NCBI GenBank assembly: GCA_003281255.1
Contig: QCCL01000004.1
Span: 35,649-99,648, forward strand
Length of the DNA: 64,000 nucleotides
Reading direction: 5' to 3'
Source: Prochlorococcus sp. AG-347-L02
GTDB lineage: Bacteria; Cyanobacteriota; Cyanobacteriia; PCC-6307; Cyanobiaceae
Shown: positions 44,576-53,699 of the stretch, in pieces
How the letters are laid out: each line of letters opens with the position of its first letter
How positions within the stretch are numbered: the stretch's first letter is position 1
Translations under genes and position numbers: made by a program
The notes under the pieces: generated by a model
Databases searched by the model: none
Seen by the model: only the letters and a program-made list of their open reading frames with translations
What the model was told of the DNA's origin: nothing

Positions 44576-45391
44576 TTAAATTAATTTTATTTTATCAAAA
44601 TATGTTCTTAATTTTGAAAAGTTTGTAAAATAAAGATACTTAAATAGTAATTTTCTTAATACGATAATATTTAGATTAATATTAGCTAAATAGAACCTAA
44701 ACAATTTATTTTTTATATTTTTTCTTATTGCCAATTTCATCTCTTTTACTGATACAGACAAATTAGATGAAGTACCCCCTAAAGTGTAAATAGTAGTATA
44801 TATAGGGACACTCTTGAAATTAAAGCCTTTCAATTTGCATCTCAAAAAAAATTCATAATCCATTGATGATAGAAACTCTTCTGAATAATTCAATTGTTCG
44901 TAAACTTTTCTAGCAATAAATGTTGATTGATGCGGTATAGATAATTCATAAGGAAGCTTAAATTTTTTAAAGTGATTTGATTTCCTTTCATTTGCATTTA
45001 TATTTTTATATATTGAGCCAAATACCAAAATATCATTATGTTTTTGTTTCTGTAATATATCCCTTGTTTTTTTAAAAATATTTAAATCTTGTTTTAAATA
45101 GTCACCAGAATGAAGCATTAATATCCAGTGATTTTTAGTAATTGAAATGCCTCTATTCATACTTTTTGCTATCCCTTCAGAACAAAAATCATATTTTATT
45201 TCTAATCCTTGAAAAATAGATTTATTTCTCTCTACATATTCCTTAAATAAAGAAATTTCCTTTTTATTAATAAGTACAAATATCCACTCATTTGATATAT
45301 ATTTGATAAATTTATACGATTTCCCAATAGTTTCAAATAATTCACTAGAAAAGTAAGAACCCAAAGTAACAACCGAAGCAAGATTATTCAT
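44576..45391 (-). CDS. GT2 family glycosyltransferase
   Basis: A 271-residue GT-A enzyme. The block GIAKSMNRGISITKNHWILM then LHSGDYLKQD is the GT2 pattern (usually G-x-Y-D-A-M-N-K-G-I ... L-N-S-D-D), with HSGD in place of NSDD, so the metal-binding Asp pair is reduced to Gly-Asp. The later IPHQSTFIARKVYEQLNYSE and FLSSMDYEFFLRCKLKG match the acceptor-side block of WcaA/WcaE-like enzymes. It lies between the Wzy-like and Wzc-like genes with gaps of nine bases each, so it is surely part of the capsule operon. Confidence 0.83.
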   Translation of the reverse strand: MNNLASVVTLGSYFSSELFETIGKSYKFIKYISNEWIFVLINKKEISLFKEYVERNKSIFQGLEIKYDFCSEGIAKSMNRGISITKNHWILMLHSGDYLKQDLNIFKKTRDILQKQKHNDILVFGSIYKNINANERKSNHFKKFKLPYELSIPHQSTFIARKVYEQLNYSEEFLSSMDYEFFLRCKLKGFNFKSVPIYTTIYTLGGTSSNLSVSVKEMKLAIRKNIKNKLFRFYLANINLNIIVLRKLLFKYLYFTNFSKLRTYFDKIKLI

Positions 45392-45400
45392 ATTTATTAT

Positions 45401-46696
45401 TTATTTAGAACTTGACATTATAAAATCTTCTCTGATTACAAAATTTATTAAAATACCAAAAAAAATAACTACAGTTAAATAACAATAAAAATAACCTGTA
45501 AAAAATCCTAATGATTCTTGAAAACAAAAAACTGGTCCCTTTAGTATTATTGGTATGAAGCAGATAAACTTTGTATCTATAATCCTCAAAGATAGGAACT
45601 TCCTCCTTATGTAGGCTCCAAAAATAACAATTGAGGACATAATGAATAAACCTAATATTCTTCCATGGAGAATAGTTGTTTCAAGAAATAAATTTGAATT
45701 TGGTGATGAAAAACCATAGTTTCCTCTGCTCCCTTGTCTTAGGAAATCAATATATTTCGGAATAGTATCGAACTTATATTCAATATTGAATAAATTCTTA
45801 AATATCGGTTTAAGCCATAACTCAATTATGTTTGAAAATTCATTAACAGGAATATTTGTTAAATCTAACCTGACATCATCACTTTTAATGACATTAAATG
45901 CTAAATCATAACTTGCGTCAAACAACCTAAATTTTAAAATCTCATAAGACTGAACAAGATCTAAATTCAGTAGATAATTAAAAGCAATCAAAGAAGAAAT
46001 TATAATTATCAAAACGACGCTAGAAAGAGAGATAAGTTGTTTAAAAAATTTTTTACTGACTGATAGCATATTAGTATTGATGATTGGTTTAAAATAGATT
46101 CCTTTACTCGAAAGAACTTTCAACCAAAATAACCAATCAAGAGCAATAGATAAAAAATTAAGTACCAAAGCTTTACTTGGATTTACAAGACTTAATAGTA
46201 TATCGAGGATTATCCAGAGGAGAAATATCCTACTAAAAAATTTATAACCATAGTTTCTTGTAATTACAAAAGCAGGAATCGATAATTCTAATAATGAGCT
46301 AGCTGCAAATCTAAACGCTGAATTATTAAGGTCTCCTCTATAATCAAATGAACCTGTCATATATACACTCTTACTAAAGTCGAAATTTATCAATATATCT
46401 AATATTGTAAAAATTAAACCTATTATTGATACTACTATTAAGACATAAATAGTACTTTTTTTAATAGACTTTGGTTGACAATATTTTGGGTTTGAGAAAG
46501 AAACGACTACTAATGTAATCAATAAACTAAAAAGAACTGTATAGTAATCACTATTTTTTGGGAATTTGTCATGTAATAAGAGAAAAGTAATGCCTGCAGG
46601 TAATAAATATGTATATCTAATTAATGGATCTTCTAATCCTGAAACTCTTCTAAAAAACAAACTTAAAGAAATAAGGATAATAAACAGCAGAAACAT
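45401..46696 (-). CDS. Oligosaccharide repeat-unit polymerase, Wzy-like
   Basis: A 431-residue polytopic protein with ten to twelve hydrophobic helices and one large extracytoplasmic loop at about residues 260-330 (RLFDASYDLAFNVIKSDDVR, EFSNIIELWLKPIFKNLFN, RGNYGFSSPNSNLFLE). There is no sequence motif strong enough to name it by itself; Wzy proteins are diverse. Position decides: it lies between an initiating sugar transferase (one-base gap) and a GT2, in an operon with wza and wzc-like genes and with no other polymerase candidate. Confidence 0.72.
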   Translation of the reverse strand: MFLLFIILISLSLFFRRVSGLEDPLIRYTYLLPAGITFLLLHDKFPKNSDYYTVLFSLLITLVVVSFSNPKYCQPKSIKKSTIYVLIVVSIIGLIFTILDILINFDFSKSVYMTGSFDYRGDLNNSAFRFAASSLLELSIPAFVITRNYGYKFFSRIFLLWIILDILLSLVNPSKALVLNFLSIALDWLFWLKVLSSKGIYFKPIINTNMLSVSKKFFKQLISLSSVVLIIIISSLIAFNYLLNLDLVQSYEILKFRLFDASYDLAFNVIKSDDVRLDLTNIPVNEFSNIIELWLKPIFKNLFNIEYKFDTIPKYIDFLRQGSRGNYGFSSPNSNLFLETTILHGRILGLFIMSSIVIFGAYIRRKFLSLRIIDTKFICFIPIILKGPVFCFQESLGFFTGYFYCYLTVVIFFGILINFVIREDFIMSSSK

Positions 46697-46697
46697 A

Positions 46698-48056
46698 TTA
46701 ATTTGATTTATTCGGAAGAGAGTTCTTTAAATTCAAAATAGTTTTAATAGTTTTAATAAAAATAAGCAAATCTAAAAAAATCGACATATTTTTAACATAA
46801 AAAAGATCATAGCTTAATTTGTTTTTTGAATCTTCAATTGAAGCACCATAAGGATAATTAACTTGAGCCCAACCACTAATACCAGGTTTGATTATTTGTC
46901 GAATTTTATAATTACGCATTTGATTATTTAAAGTATCTTCAATTTCTGGTCTTTCAGGTCTTGGTCCAATTAAACTCATATCTCCTTTTATAACACTAAA
47001 TAATTGCGGCAATTCATCTATTCTTGTTGTTCTTATTATTTTTCCAATAAACGTAATTCTTTCATCATTTATAGTAGACCACTTGATTCCATTTTTTTCC
47101 GCATTAACGTGCATTGAGCGTAGTTTCCATATTCTAAAATGTTGCCCTTTTTTACCTACTCTAATTTGACTATAAAAGACTGGACCTCGATCAGTAATCC
47201 ATATTAAAAAACCACAAATTATTAACACAGGAGATAATAAAGTTATCAATATAATGCTTAATATAATCTCTGTTAAAGTTTTAATTCTTTGTTGATATGA
47301 GTATTTCGGAATATAAAAATTGTTCATAAATATATCTTTTTCAACAAGAATATTTGTAGGTATTCTTTGTAAGAAAAGCTCACACCAATTAAGTAAATTA
47401 AGAATAGGTTTATTTTTCTTTTGGAAATTTTCTAAAAACTTTAAATCTCTTTTTTTTAAAGAATTAATATCTTCAAAAACCACTCCTTCAAAGTTATCCA
47501 ATAATAAATTTTCTTTGAAATAATTATCTAATAAAAATATTTTTTTCTTAATTCTTCCTATTTTTGCTTGCTCTGAAATATATTCAAATGTCTCAATGTT
47601 CCCTATAAAGATCCATTTTGATTGATTCTTTATTTTTTGACTTATTTTAGCTAATTTTATAAATTGCATAAAGTTGAATATCGAAAGATTTAAAATTATC
47701 AGGGTAAAAATTTTTAAAAAATTAATCTCAATATTAAAGATTAAAGAATATAAAAAGATAAATAATAAACATAGAAAAAATACAATTATTGATTTTGCAA
47801 TATTTAGGATTAATTGATACCTATAGTTAGTTTTTAAATAGTTATACCTTCCTGCAATGTAGCTCAATAAAACAAATAGTATTGAAAGAATAAATGCAAT
47901 TAAAATATTATTAGGAAAGGCTTCTTCGAAAGCATTAATAGAAAAAATAAAAAATGAAATCAATAATTCAACAAATGATGTGATTGCTATACCTCTCCTA
48001 GTATTAAGCCAAGGTAATATTTGCAATAATTTATTTTGAAAAAGAGTTATACGCAT
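46698..48056 (-). CDS. Initiating sugar transferase, long WbaP/WcaJ type
   Basis: A 452-residue polyprenyl-glycosylphosphotransferase. Four N-terminal helices (about 15-135) and a cytoplasmic Rossmann-like middle region (SKWIFIGNIETFEYIS) are followed by the catalytic C-terminal third: a helix LTEIILSIILITLLSPVLII, then FRIWKLRSMHVNAEKNGIKW, RTTRIDELPQLFSVIKGDMS, LIGPRPERPE and KPGISGWAQVNYPYGASIED. The GWAQVNYPYGAS spelling is typical of enzymes that start exopolysaccharide repeat units with glucose- or galactose-1-phosphate. It is one base from the Wzy-like gene. Confidence 0.93.
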   Translation of the reverse strand: MRITLFQNKLLQILPWLNTRRGIAITSFVELLISFFIFSINAFEEAFPNNILIAFILSILFVLLSYIAGRYNYLKTNYRYQLILNIAKSIIVFFLCLLFIFLYSLIFNIEINFLKIFTLIILNLSIFNFMQFIKLAKISQKIKNQSKWIFIGNIETFEYISEQAKIGRIKKKIFLLDNYFKENLLLDNFEGVVFEDINSLKKRDLKFLENFQKKNKPILNLLNWCELFLQRIPTNILVEKDIFMNNFYIPKYSYQQRIKTLTEIILSIILITLLSPVLIICGFLIWITDRGPVFYSQIRVGKKGQHFRIWKLRSMHVNAEKNGIKWSTINDERITFIGKIIRTTRIDELPQLFSVIKGDMSLIGPRPERPEIEDTLNNQMRNYKIRQIIKPGISGWAQVNYPYGASIEDSKNKLSYDLFYVKNMSIFLDLLIFIKTIKTILNLKNSLPNKSN

Positions 48057-48977
48057 CTAAGCAAATATATTTTTTGTCTTTCTAATTAATTTATCTTTAA
48101 ATGAAGGATATTTTTTTAAAAAAATTGAATATTCTTTATTTAAATCTAATTCTATTGGTTTTGAAATCTCTATTTTGATATTAGAAAAAAGTTCTAGTAA
48201 TTTTGCTTGTGAAATACTTCCATTTGTTGGCAAGAATTCTTTACAGTTTTCTGAAAGCTCATCACCTAATCCAGTATTAATAATTAATGGAAATTGAGGC
48301 ATTACATTTAAAAAATTGTTACGAAAACAAAAATTCTGAAATTGATAATCCCAAGTTACTATTTCTTTTTTATTACATAAATCTAAAATTCTCTGAAATC
48401 TTCTGGATAGAGATTTATTTTCAAAAATTTTGTGATTATTATCAACTATATAATTTTTTGCATCTAAATGATCAAATTTCTCCCATATTTTCTTCCAAGT
48501 TGCCCACCCCCATGAGTGAAACATATAACTGAATCTTGGCAACAGAGTATCAATATTATTTTCATATAAATATTCCGTAAATGCAGTTATAGATGCAATA
48601 TTTGTGTAACTTTTATAGTATTCAAGACCTAGAGACAAAAACCTTAAGCCCAAAGGTTCAATTTGAATATCATCTTCTAGTATTATCCCATAATTAACAT
48701 TAGAAAAAAACCAGTTAATTGCAGAAGTAATACTTTTATCAACAGTTAAATGGGATTTAGAAAAATTTATATTTATTTTTTTTTTATATTCCTTATAGTA
48801 ACTTAGGATTATTTCTCTAGTATTTTCAACAGCTGCCTTATCCTTTTGCAAATCTCTCCAACAATTTGAATAAATATATATATCTTTAAACCCTATTGAA
48901 ATTAATTTATCTATATGTTTGGAAATATTTTTTGATCTCCTATAAGTAATAAGGAGCACGGGGGTATTATTAATCAT
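48057..48977 (-). CDS. Glycosyltransferase-like protein (GT-A type, sugar-nucleotide transferase)
   Basis: A protein of 306 residues from ATG 48977 (MINNTPVLLITYRRSKNISK), which overlaps the radical SAM stop by eight bases and looks translationally coupled. The longer frame from 49013 would run further into the upstream gene. PVLLITYRRSKNISKHI is the nucleotide-binding strand, GIILEDDIQIEPLGLRFL provides the EDD/DxD metal site, and FSYMFHSWGWATWKKIWEKF is a block shared with a family of hypothetical sugar transferases in surface-polysaccharide loci. Donor and acceptor unknown. Confidence 0.78.
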   Translation of the reverse strand: MINNTPVLLITYRRSKNISKHIDKLISIGFKDIYIYSNCWRDLQKDKAAVENTREIILSYYKEYKKKININFSKSHLTVDKSITSAINWFFSNVNYGIILEDDIQIEPLGLRFLSLGLEYYKSYTNIASITAFTEYLYENNIDTLLPRFSYMFHSWGWATWKKIWEKFDHLDAKNYIVDNNHKIFENKSLSRRFQRILDLCNKKEIVTWDYQFQNFCFRNNFLNVMPQFPLIINTGLGDELSENCKEFLPTNGSISQAKLLELFSNIKIEISKPIELDLNKEYSIFLKKYPSFKDKLIRKTKNIFA

Positions 48978-49986
48978 CTGTGGTGGGATCGCAGGAAGAT
49001 AGACATTGTTCACAGTAAGTTTTTAGTTTTTTATCTTTATTTTTGAAAGTTTCTCTTATTTCATTCATCTTTTTTGAATTAAAAAGATGTCCTAATGAAT
49101 CATCATCTTCTATCATGCCTAGTCTCATTTGGTCACCCCAGAAGGAACAGCAAGGTAGAACACTTTTATCCGCTCTTACAACTAATTGCCTAAATGGATT
49201 AGGGCAAAAAGAGGTTCTTAACTTATCATATGATTTCGTATCATCTTCTCTTTTACTATTTGGTTTCATGACGCTAGATTGAAGCGCAACCGCATCAACT
49301 AACTCATTCCAGTGATCATAAAAAAGTTTAGTTTCATGTTTATTTTCCGGGAGAGTCAAAAAACTTACTCTTATTTTCGGAAATAACGTATTATAAGTTT
49401 TTCTCAGTTCAATAAAATCTTGTATATGCTTTTTTACTTTTTCAAAATCGCCTCCTCTCCTTATTTTGTCATAAGTATCTTTAGTGAATGCATCTATAGA
49501 TACTTGAATTCTCGATATCAATTTTGATTCTATTAGTTTTATTGAATTTTTATAAGTTAGTAATGATCCATTAGTAGTAAAATAAATATCAACGAATCCG
49601 TACTCATGGGCCTTTTTGGCAGTATTTAATATTCTTTTAATATCCAACAAAGGCTCATTAATATAATTAAGTTTTAAGGCCAAAGCTCCTTTTTCAGCAG
49701 CGGATTTTAAAATTAGGTCGATATCTTCATCTGTTAATTTATTAATTTTCCTGCCTATTAAGTCATCTGAAATTGGGCATTCTAAACAACGGTAATTACA
49801 ATTATCAGCCAATTCGAGATCCACTTGTAATAAAGATTCATTTCCTTTACTAGCAGCACTATATTTTAATCGATAATCATTCCATTTTTCTGAGTCAATC
49901 CAAGGCGGGCAATTAAAGTAATCTTCTGCTTTAAAAAGTCTAGCCATTCCTCCCAAGGAGGATATTTTAGATTCTTTAGAAACCAT
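48970..49986 (-). CDS. Radical SAM protein with SPASM-like C-terminal cluster
   Basis: A 338-residue radical SAM enzyme. The [4Fe-4S] motif CNYRCLEC (CxxxCxxC) is at about residues 63-70. ALKLNYINEPLLDIKRIL is the strand-2 region with GEP-like residues, and ISRIQVSIDAFTKDTYDKIR is typical. The C-terminal domain carries CPNPFRQL, VLPCCSFWGDQMRLG and YCEQCLSSC, an auxiliary-cluster SPASM-like set of Cys. It would generate the 5'-deoxyadenosyl radical for sugar or peptide modification. Its N terminus follows a cytidylyltransferase gene directly (no spacer) and its stop overlaps a glycosyltransferase start, so a sugar-modifying role is the best inference. Confidence 0.85.
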   Translation of the reverse strand: MVSKESKISSLGGMARLFKAEDYFNCPPWIDSEKWNDYRLKYSAASKGNESLLQVDLELADNCNYRCLECPISDDLIGRKINKLTDEDIDLILKSAAEKGALALKLNYINEPLLDIKRILNTAKKAHEYGFVDIYFTTNGSLLTYKNSIKLIESKLISRIQVSIDAFTKDTYDKIRRGGDFEKVKKHIQDFIELRKTYNTLFPKIRVSFLTLPENKHETKLFYDHWNELVDAVALQSSVMKPNSKREDDTKSYDKLRTSFCPNPFRQLVVRADKSVLPCCSFWGDQMRLGMIEDDDSLGHLFNSKKMNEIRETFKNKDKKLKTYCEQCLSSCDPTTDD

Positions 49987-50799
49987 TCAAATCTCCCATG
50001 GAAGAATTTTTGAGCTAGAGGCCAACTTGTTTAAATGATTATAGTCTCTTAAAGTATCCATGCAATGCCAGAACCCTTTGTGTTTGTAAAAACCCAGATC
50101 TCTATTTTCAGAAATTTTACCCAAAATATCCAATTCTAGATTTGTTGTATCATTAAACCATGAATTATTTAGGTAATTTTTATTAAAAACCATAAAACCG
50201 GCATTAACCCAATTTTCTTCAAAAATTGGTTTTTCATTAAATTCTGATACTCTATCTCCACTTAAATTTACTCTTCCATACCTCGAAGAAGGATTGACTA
50301 CTGTCATTGTTACTTCTGCTTTTGTTTGAAAATGACGCTCAAGAAGACTATTTAAATTTACATTTGATAAACCATCACCATAGGTCAGTAAAAACTGATC
50401 ATTATTTAATAAAGGTAAAACTCTCCCTAGACGTCCACCAGTCATGGTATCAAGTCCAGTATTGATTACAGATATAGTAACTTCATTATATAATTCATTA
50501 AAATTATTTTTTTCAAATTTCTCTTCATAAGAAAAAGAATTATTTTTATTAGAAATTTTTAACTCATTTACTTCTCCACAAAATGATCGGAAATAATTCA
50601 TTATCACTTCGCATTTATAACCACCTAAAATATAAAACTGTTTAAAGCCCTGTTTAAGAAAAATTTCTAAAATATGATGTAATATTGGCTTATCACCAAC
50701 TCTTATCATAGGTTTTGGTATCAGGTTAGTTTTTTCAGATAAACGCGAACCATAACCTCCAGCAAGTATTAATACAGGTATTTTTTTTTTAGATAACAT
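49987..50799 (-). CDS. Glucose-1-phosphate cytidylyltransferase-like nucleotidyltransferase (RfbF type)
   Basis: A 270-residue nucleotidyltransferase. LILAGGYGSRLSEKTNLIPK and PMIRVGDKPILHHI form the nucleotide site, GYKCEVIMNYF and TGGRLGRVLP follow, then LTYGDGLSNV with metal-binding Asp, and the C-terminal WHCMDTLRDYNHL block. The spelling and length are those of RfbF, which makes CDP-glucose from CTP and glucose-1-phosphate. However no RfbG (CDP-glucose 4,6-dehydratase) or 3,6-dideoxyhexose enzymes are in the window. Either the CDP-sugar is used directly, or it is modified by the radical SAM enzyme downstream, or the enzyme has another sugar. Confidence 0.85.
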   Translation of the reverse strand: MLSKKKIPVLILAGGYGSRLSEKTNLIPKPMIRVGDKPILHHILEIFLKQGFKQFYILGGYKCEVIMNYFRSFCGEVNELKISNKNNSFSYEEKFEKNNFNELYNEVTISVINTGLDTMTGGRLGRVLPLLNNDQFLLTYGDGLSNVNLNSLLERHFQTKAEVTMTVVNPSSRYGRVNLSGDRVSEFNEKPIFEENWVNAGFMVFNKNYLNNSWFNDTTNLELDILGKISENRDLGFYKHKGFWHCMDTLRDYNHLNKLASSSKILPWEI

Positions 50800-50893
50800 A
50801 AAGTATGGCTATTTTTCTTTATATAAGAATATACCACGCATCCTTTTGTAATGTTTAATTTGTCAAAAATAACATCTAAATGTTTTTATGACT

Positions 50894-52654
50894 TTATATT
50901 TTTTCAGTTTCAATAATTTTTTGATTTTCTATCCTATAAATTTTATCGCATTCACTTAACGAAGTGACACGATGGGCGACCATAATTAAAGTTATGGGGA
51001 AATCAAATTCATGAATTGTATTAATAATGCAACTCTCTGTCTTTTGATCCAAAGCACTAGTAGCTTCATCAAGTATTAAGATTTTAGATTTTCTGTAAAA
51101 AGCTCTCGCTATTCCAACCCTTTGTTTTTGCCCACCGCTAAGTTGAATGCCTCTCTCACCCACAATAGTTTGATAACCATATTTTGTTTTACAAATATAA
51201 TCATGAATTTGTGCACATTTCGCAGCTTCTTTTACTCGGTCAAAATCAATTTTTTCATAAGGGATTCCAAACGCTATATTACATAGAAAACTATCATCTA
51301 AAAGAAATATATCTTGGGGTACATGAGAAATAATTGATCTCCAATTTAATAAAAGTTCTAAGTCATTTTTTTTATAAAGATTACTATGATCAACTAATAT
51401 CTCTCCTTCGGAAGGTTTTAATAAACCCATCATCATATCAAGAAAAGTACTTTTGCCACTTCCTGTGGTTCCAATTATTCCAATAACATCTCCTTTATTA
51501 AGAACAAAATCAATAGATTCAAGGATATTATTTAGTTTACTTGTATATCTGAAGGAAACATTTTTAAATTTTATTTTTTCAAAATTGAAGTTTTCTACAT
51601 TTGAAATATATATTTGTTCTGAAAATTTATGAAGTTTTATAATTTTCAAAACTTTTTCAACGCCTGAAGCACAAGCTCTCATATCAGATAAAGAGGCATA
51701 ACAGCTCTGCAACCCAGGAAGTAATTTCAGGAATGCAAATGTTATGGAGCCAAGTAATGGGATTAAATTATAATTTTCTTGTACACTATTTGTCTGCACA
51801 TAGGCAACTAATGCAATACAAGAAATACCAAACGCCTCTAACGCATATCGAGGAGATGCAGCTAAAGTTTTATTTTGAGCATGTTTAATCCTAAGATTAA
51901 AGTCATATTTTTTATACTGATCGAAATAAAATTTTTGTTGTTGATTCATTATTATTTCCCTAATAGATCCCAAACCTTCTTGAACAACCTGAATATGTTT
52001 TTCTCTAGAGAAGACAATAGACTTACTATTATTTGAAATAGTCTTTCTAGAAAGCAAACTTAATGTAAAATAAGCAATGCTAAAAACGATAATCAAGAAA
52101 CCTGCAATTTTCCAATCTATTAAAATCAGGGATACTAAAATACCTAAACTTATTAAAAAATAAGTTAAAAAATTGAGGAAAGTGACAATAAAATTGGTAG
52201 CTTCATTGATTCCAACAGTTGCACTATTAATGATTACATTTGAATTACTATAGATATGTTCTATATATTCTTGATTTATAACTTTATTGAAAAATCTACA
52301 GCTAATATCACTTCCTATAAATGCTGATAATCGATAATTAAAATAAAGATTTAATACTCTCAAAAAACCTGCAATTAAAATAATAGAAATTAAAAAAATT
52401 GTTATAGAAAAGAGAATATTTTGAGAATTCTCAATATTTAGATATTTTAAAATCGTTAATTCGTTATTTTCATCTTGCAAATAGCTTAAATAGGGAAAAA
52501 TTAACCCAAGACTGGCTATTTCAGCTATGGAACTGGATATCATCAAGCAAAAAATAAGAAATGCTTGTGTTTTTCTCTTTAAATTTAAACTTGACCAGAT
52601 ATCATTTAGTATGAACAATACAGGCCTATTTAAGCTTTTATCGTTATTTCTCAT
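50894..52654 (-). CDS. ABC transporter half-molecule, PglK/MsbA-like exporter
   Basis: A 586-residue ABC exporter with six helices (about 30-330) and an ATPase domain with Walker A GTTGSGKS, Q-loop HVPQDIFLL, signature LSGGQKQRVGIARA and Walker B ILILDEATSALD, then H-loop MVAHRVTSL. The TM region resembles PglK, which flips undecaprenyl-linked oligosaccharides. Because this operon has no Wzx flippase, the transporter probably performs the flipping step. It overlaps the fcl stop by four bases (ATGA). A second such half-transporter sits at 24414-26246. Confidence 0.87.
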   Translation of the reverse strand: MRNNDKSLNRPVLFILNDIWSSLNLKRKTQAFLIFCLMISSSIAEIASLGLIFPYLSYLQDENNELTILKYLNIENSQNILFSITIFLISIILIAGFLRVLNLYFNYRLSAFIGSDISCRFFNKVINQEYIEHIYSNSNVIINSATVGINEATNFIVTFLNFLTYFLISLGILVSLILIDWKIAGFLIIVFSIAYFTLSLLSRKTISNNSKSIVFSREKHIQVVQEGLGSIREIIMNQQQKFYFDQYKKYDFNLRIKHAQNKTLAASPRYALEAFGISCIALVAYVQTNSVQENYNLIPLLGSITFAFLKLLPGLQSCYASLSDMRACASGVEKVLKIIKLHKFSEQIYISNVENFNFEKIKFKNVSFRYTSKLNNILESIDFVLNKGDVIGIIGTTGSGKSTFLDMMMGLLKPSEGEILVDHSNLYKKNDLELLLNWRSIISHVPQDIFLLDDSFLCNIAFGIPYEKIDFDRVKEAAKCAQIHDYICKTKYGYQTIVGERGIQLSGGQKQRVGIARAFYRKSKILILDEATSALDQKTESCIINTIHEFDFPITLIMVAHRVTSLSECDKIYRIENQKIIETEKI

Positions 52655-53643
52655 ATTCGTATTGAATTATTATTCCTTTCATCAATAAAAAACTGAATTG
52701 TTTTTTTAATACCATCTTTTAATTTAACTTTAGGATCCCATCCTAATTTCATAATTCTACTTACATCCAATTGTTTTTTATAGGTACCATCAGGCTTCTT
52801 AGTATTCCATTTTATTTCACCAGTGAATCCTATCATCTCTTTGAGCATATTTGATAATTCAAAAATACTTATATCTTTCCCAGTCCCCACATTTAAATAA
52901 GTTAATTTATTCCCATGATCATCTGTTGGGGATTTTTTTTCTTTAGGATCCCAAGTTTCTAAAGCAAAAACAGCTGCATCTCCCAAATCATCAACATATA
53001 AGAATTCTCTTAAAGGTTTACCAGTGCCCCAACATTCAACGAATGAAAGATTTTTTTCTTTAGCTTCATAAATTTTCCTTATTAAAGCAGGAAGGACATG
53101 ACTTTCATTTAAAGTGTAGTTATCATTTTTTCCATATAAGTTTGTTGGCATTAAACTTATTCCATCAAATTCCTTTTCTTTTCTTAAATATTCAATAAGT
53201 TTTATACCTGATATTTTTGCTAACGCATAAGCCTCGTTAGTTTTTTCCAGAGGAGCCTGTAATAATTCCTCTTCTCTTATAGGTTGTTTTGCAGATTTAG
53301 GATAAATGCAACTACTACCAAGAAATAAAAATCTCTTAACTTTATTTAAATATGAGCTATAAATAACATTGTTTTGAATTCTCAAATTTTCAAGCATAAA
53401 TTCAACAGGGAATTTGCTATTTGCCATTATTCCACCTACTTTGGCGGCTGCAAGTATTACGACATCAGGTTTATTAACTTTAAACCAATCTCTTACATTT
53501 TTTTCGTCAGTCAAATCCAACTCACTTCTATCAACAGTAATTATATTTTCGTAGCCTTTTTTTATAAATGATCTCATTATTGAGCTTCCCACCATTCCTT
53601 TATGGCCTGTTATAAATATTTTGTCTGATCTCTCTATTAGCAA
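52651..53643 (-). CDS. fcl: GDP-L-fucose synthase
   Basis: A 330-residue SDR that epimerises and reduces GDP-4-keto-6-deoxymannose to GDP-L-fucose. ITGHKGMVGSSIMRSFIKKG is the N-terminal NADP loop; LAAAKVGGIMANSKFP, FLGSSCIYPKSAKQPI, and YALAKISGIKLIEYL with the catalytic Tyr-Lys pair follow; the C-terminal VECWGTGKPLREFLYVDDL is a GDP-fucose-synthase hallmark. It acts after Gmd, which is encoded 56 bases upstream. Confidence 0.96.
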   Translation of the reverse strand: MLIERSDKIFITGHKGMVGSSIMRSFIKKGYENIITVDRSELDLTDEKNVRDWFKVNKPDVVILAAAKVGGIMANSKFPVEFMLENLRIQNNVIYSSYLNKVKRFLFLGSSCIYPKSAKQPIREEELLQAPLEKTNEAYALAKISGIKLIEYLRKEKEFDGISLMPTNLYGKNDNYTLNESHVLPALIRKIYEAKEKNLSFVECWGTGKPLREFLYVDDLGDAAVFALETWDPKEKKSPTDDHGNKLTYLNVGTGKDISIFELSNMLKEMIGFTGEIKWNTKKPDGTYKKQLDVSRIMKLGWDPKVKLKDGIKKTIQFFIDERNNNSIRI

Positions 53644-53699
53644 AATTTAGCCTTATCTTCTCACTAAATTATCTCATAAAAATGTACTTTTATTTATAA

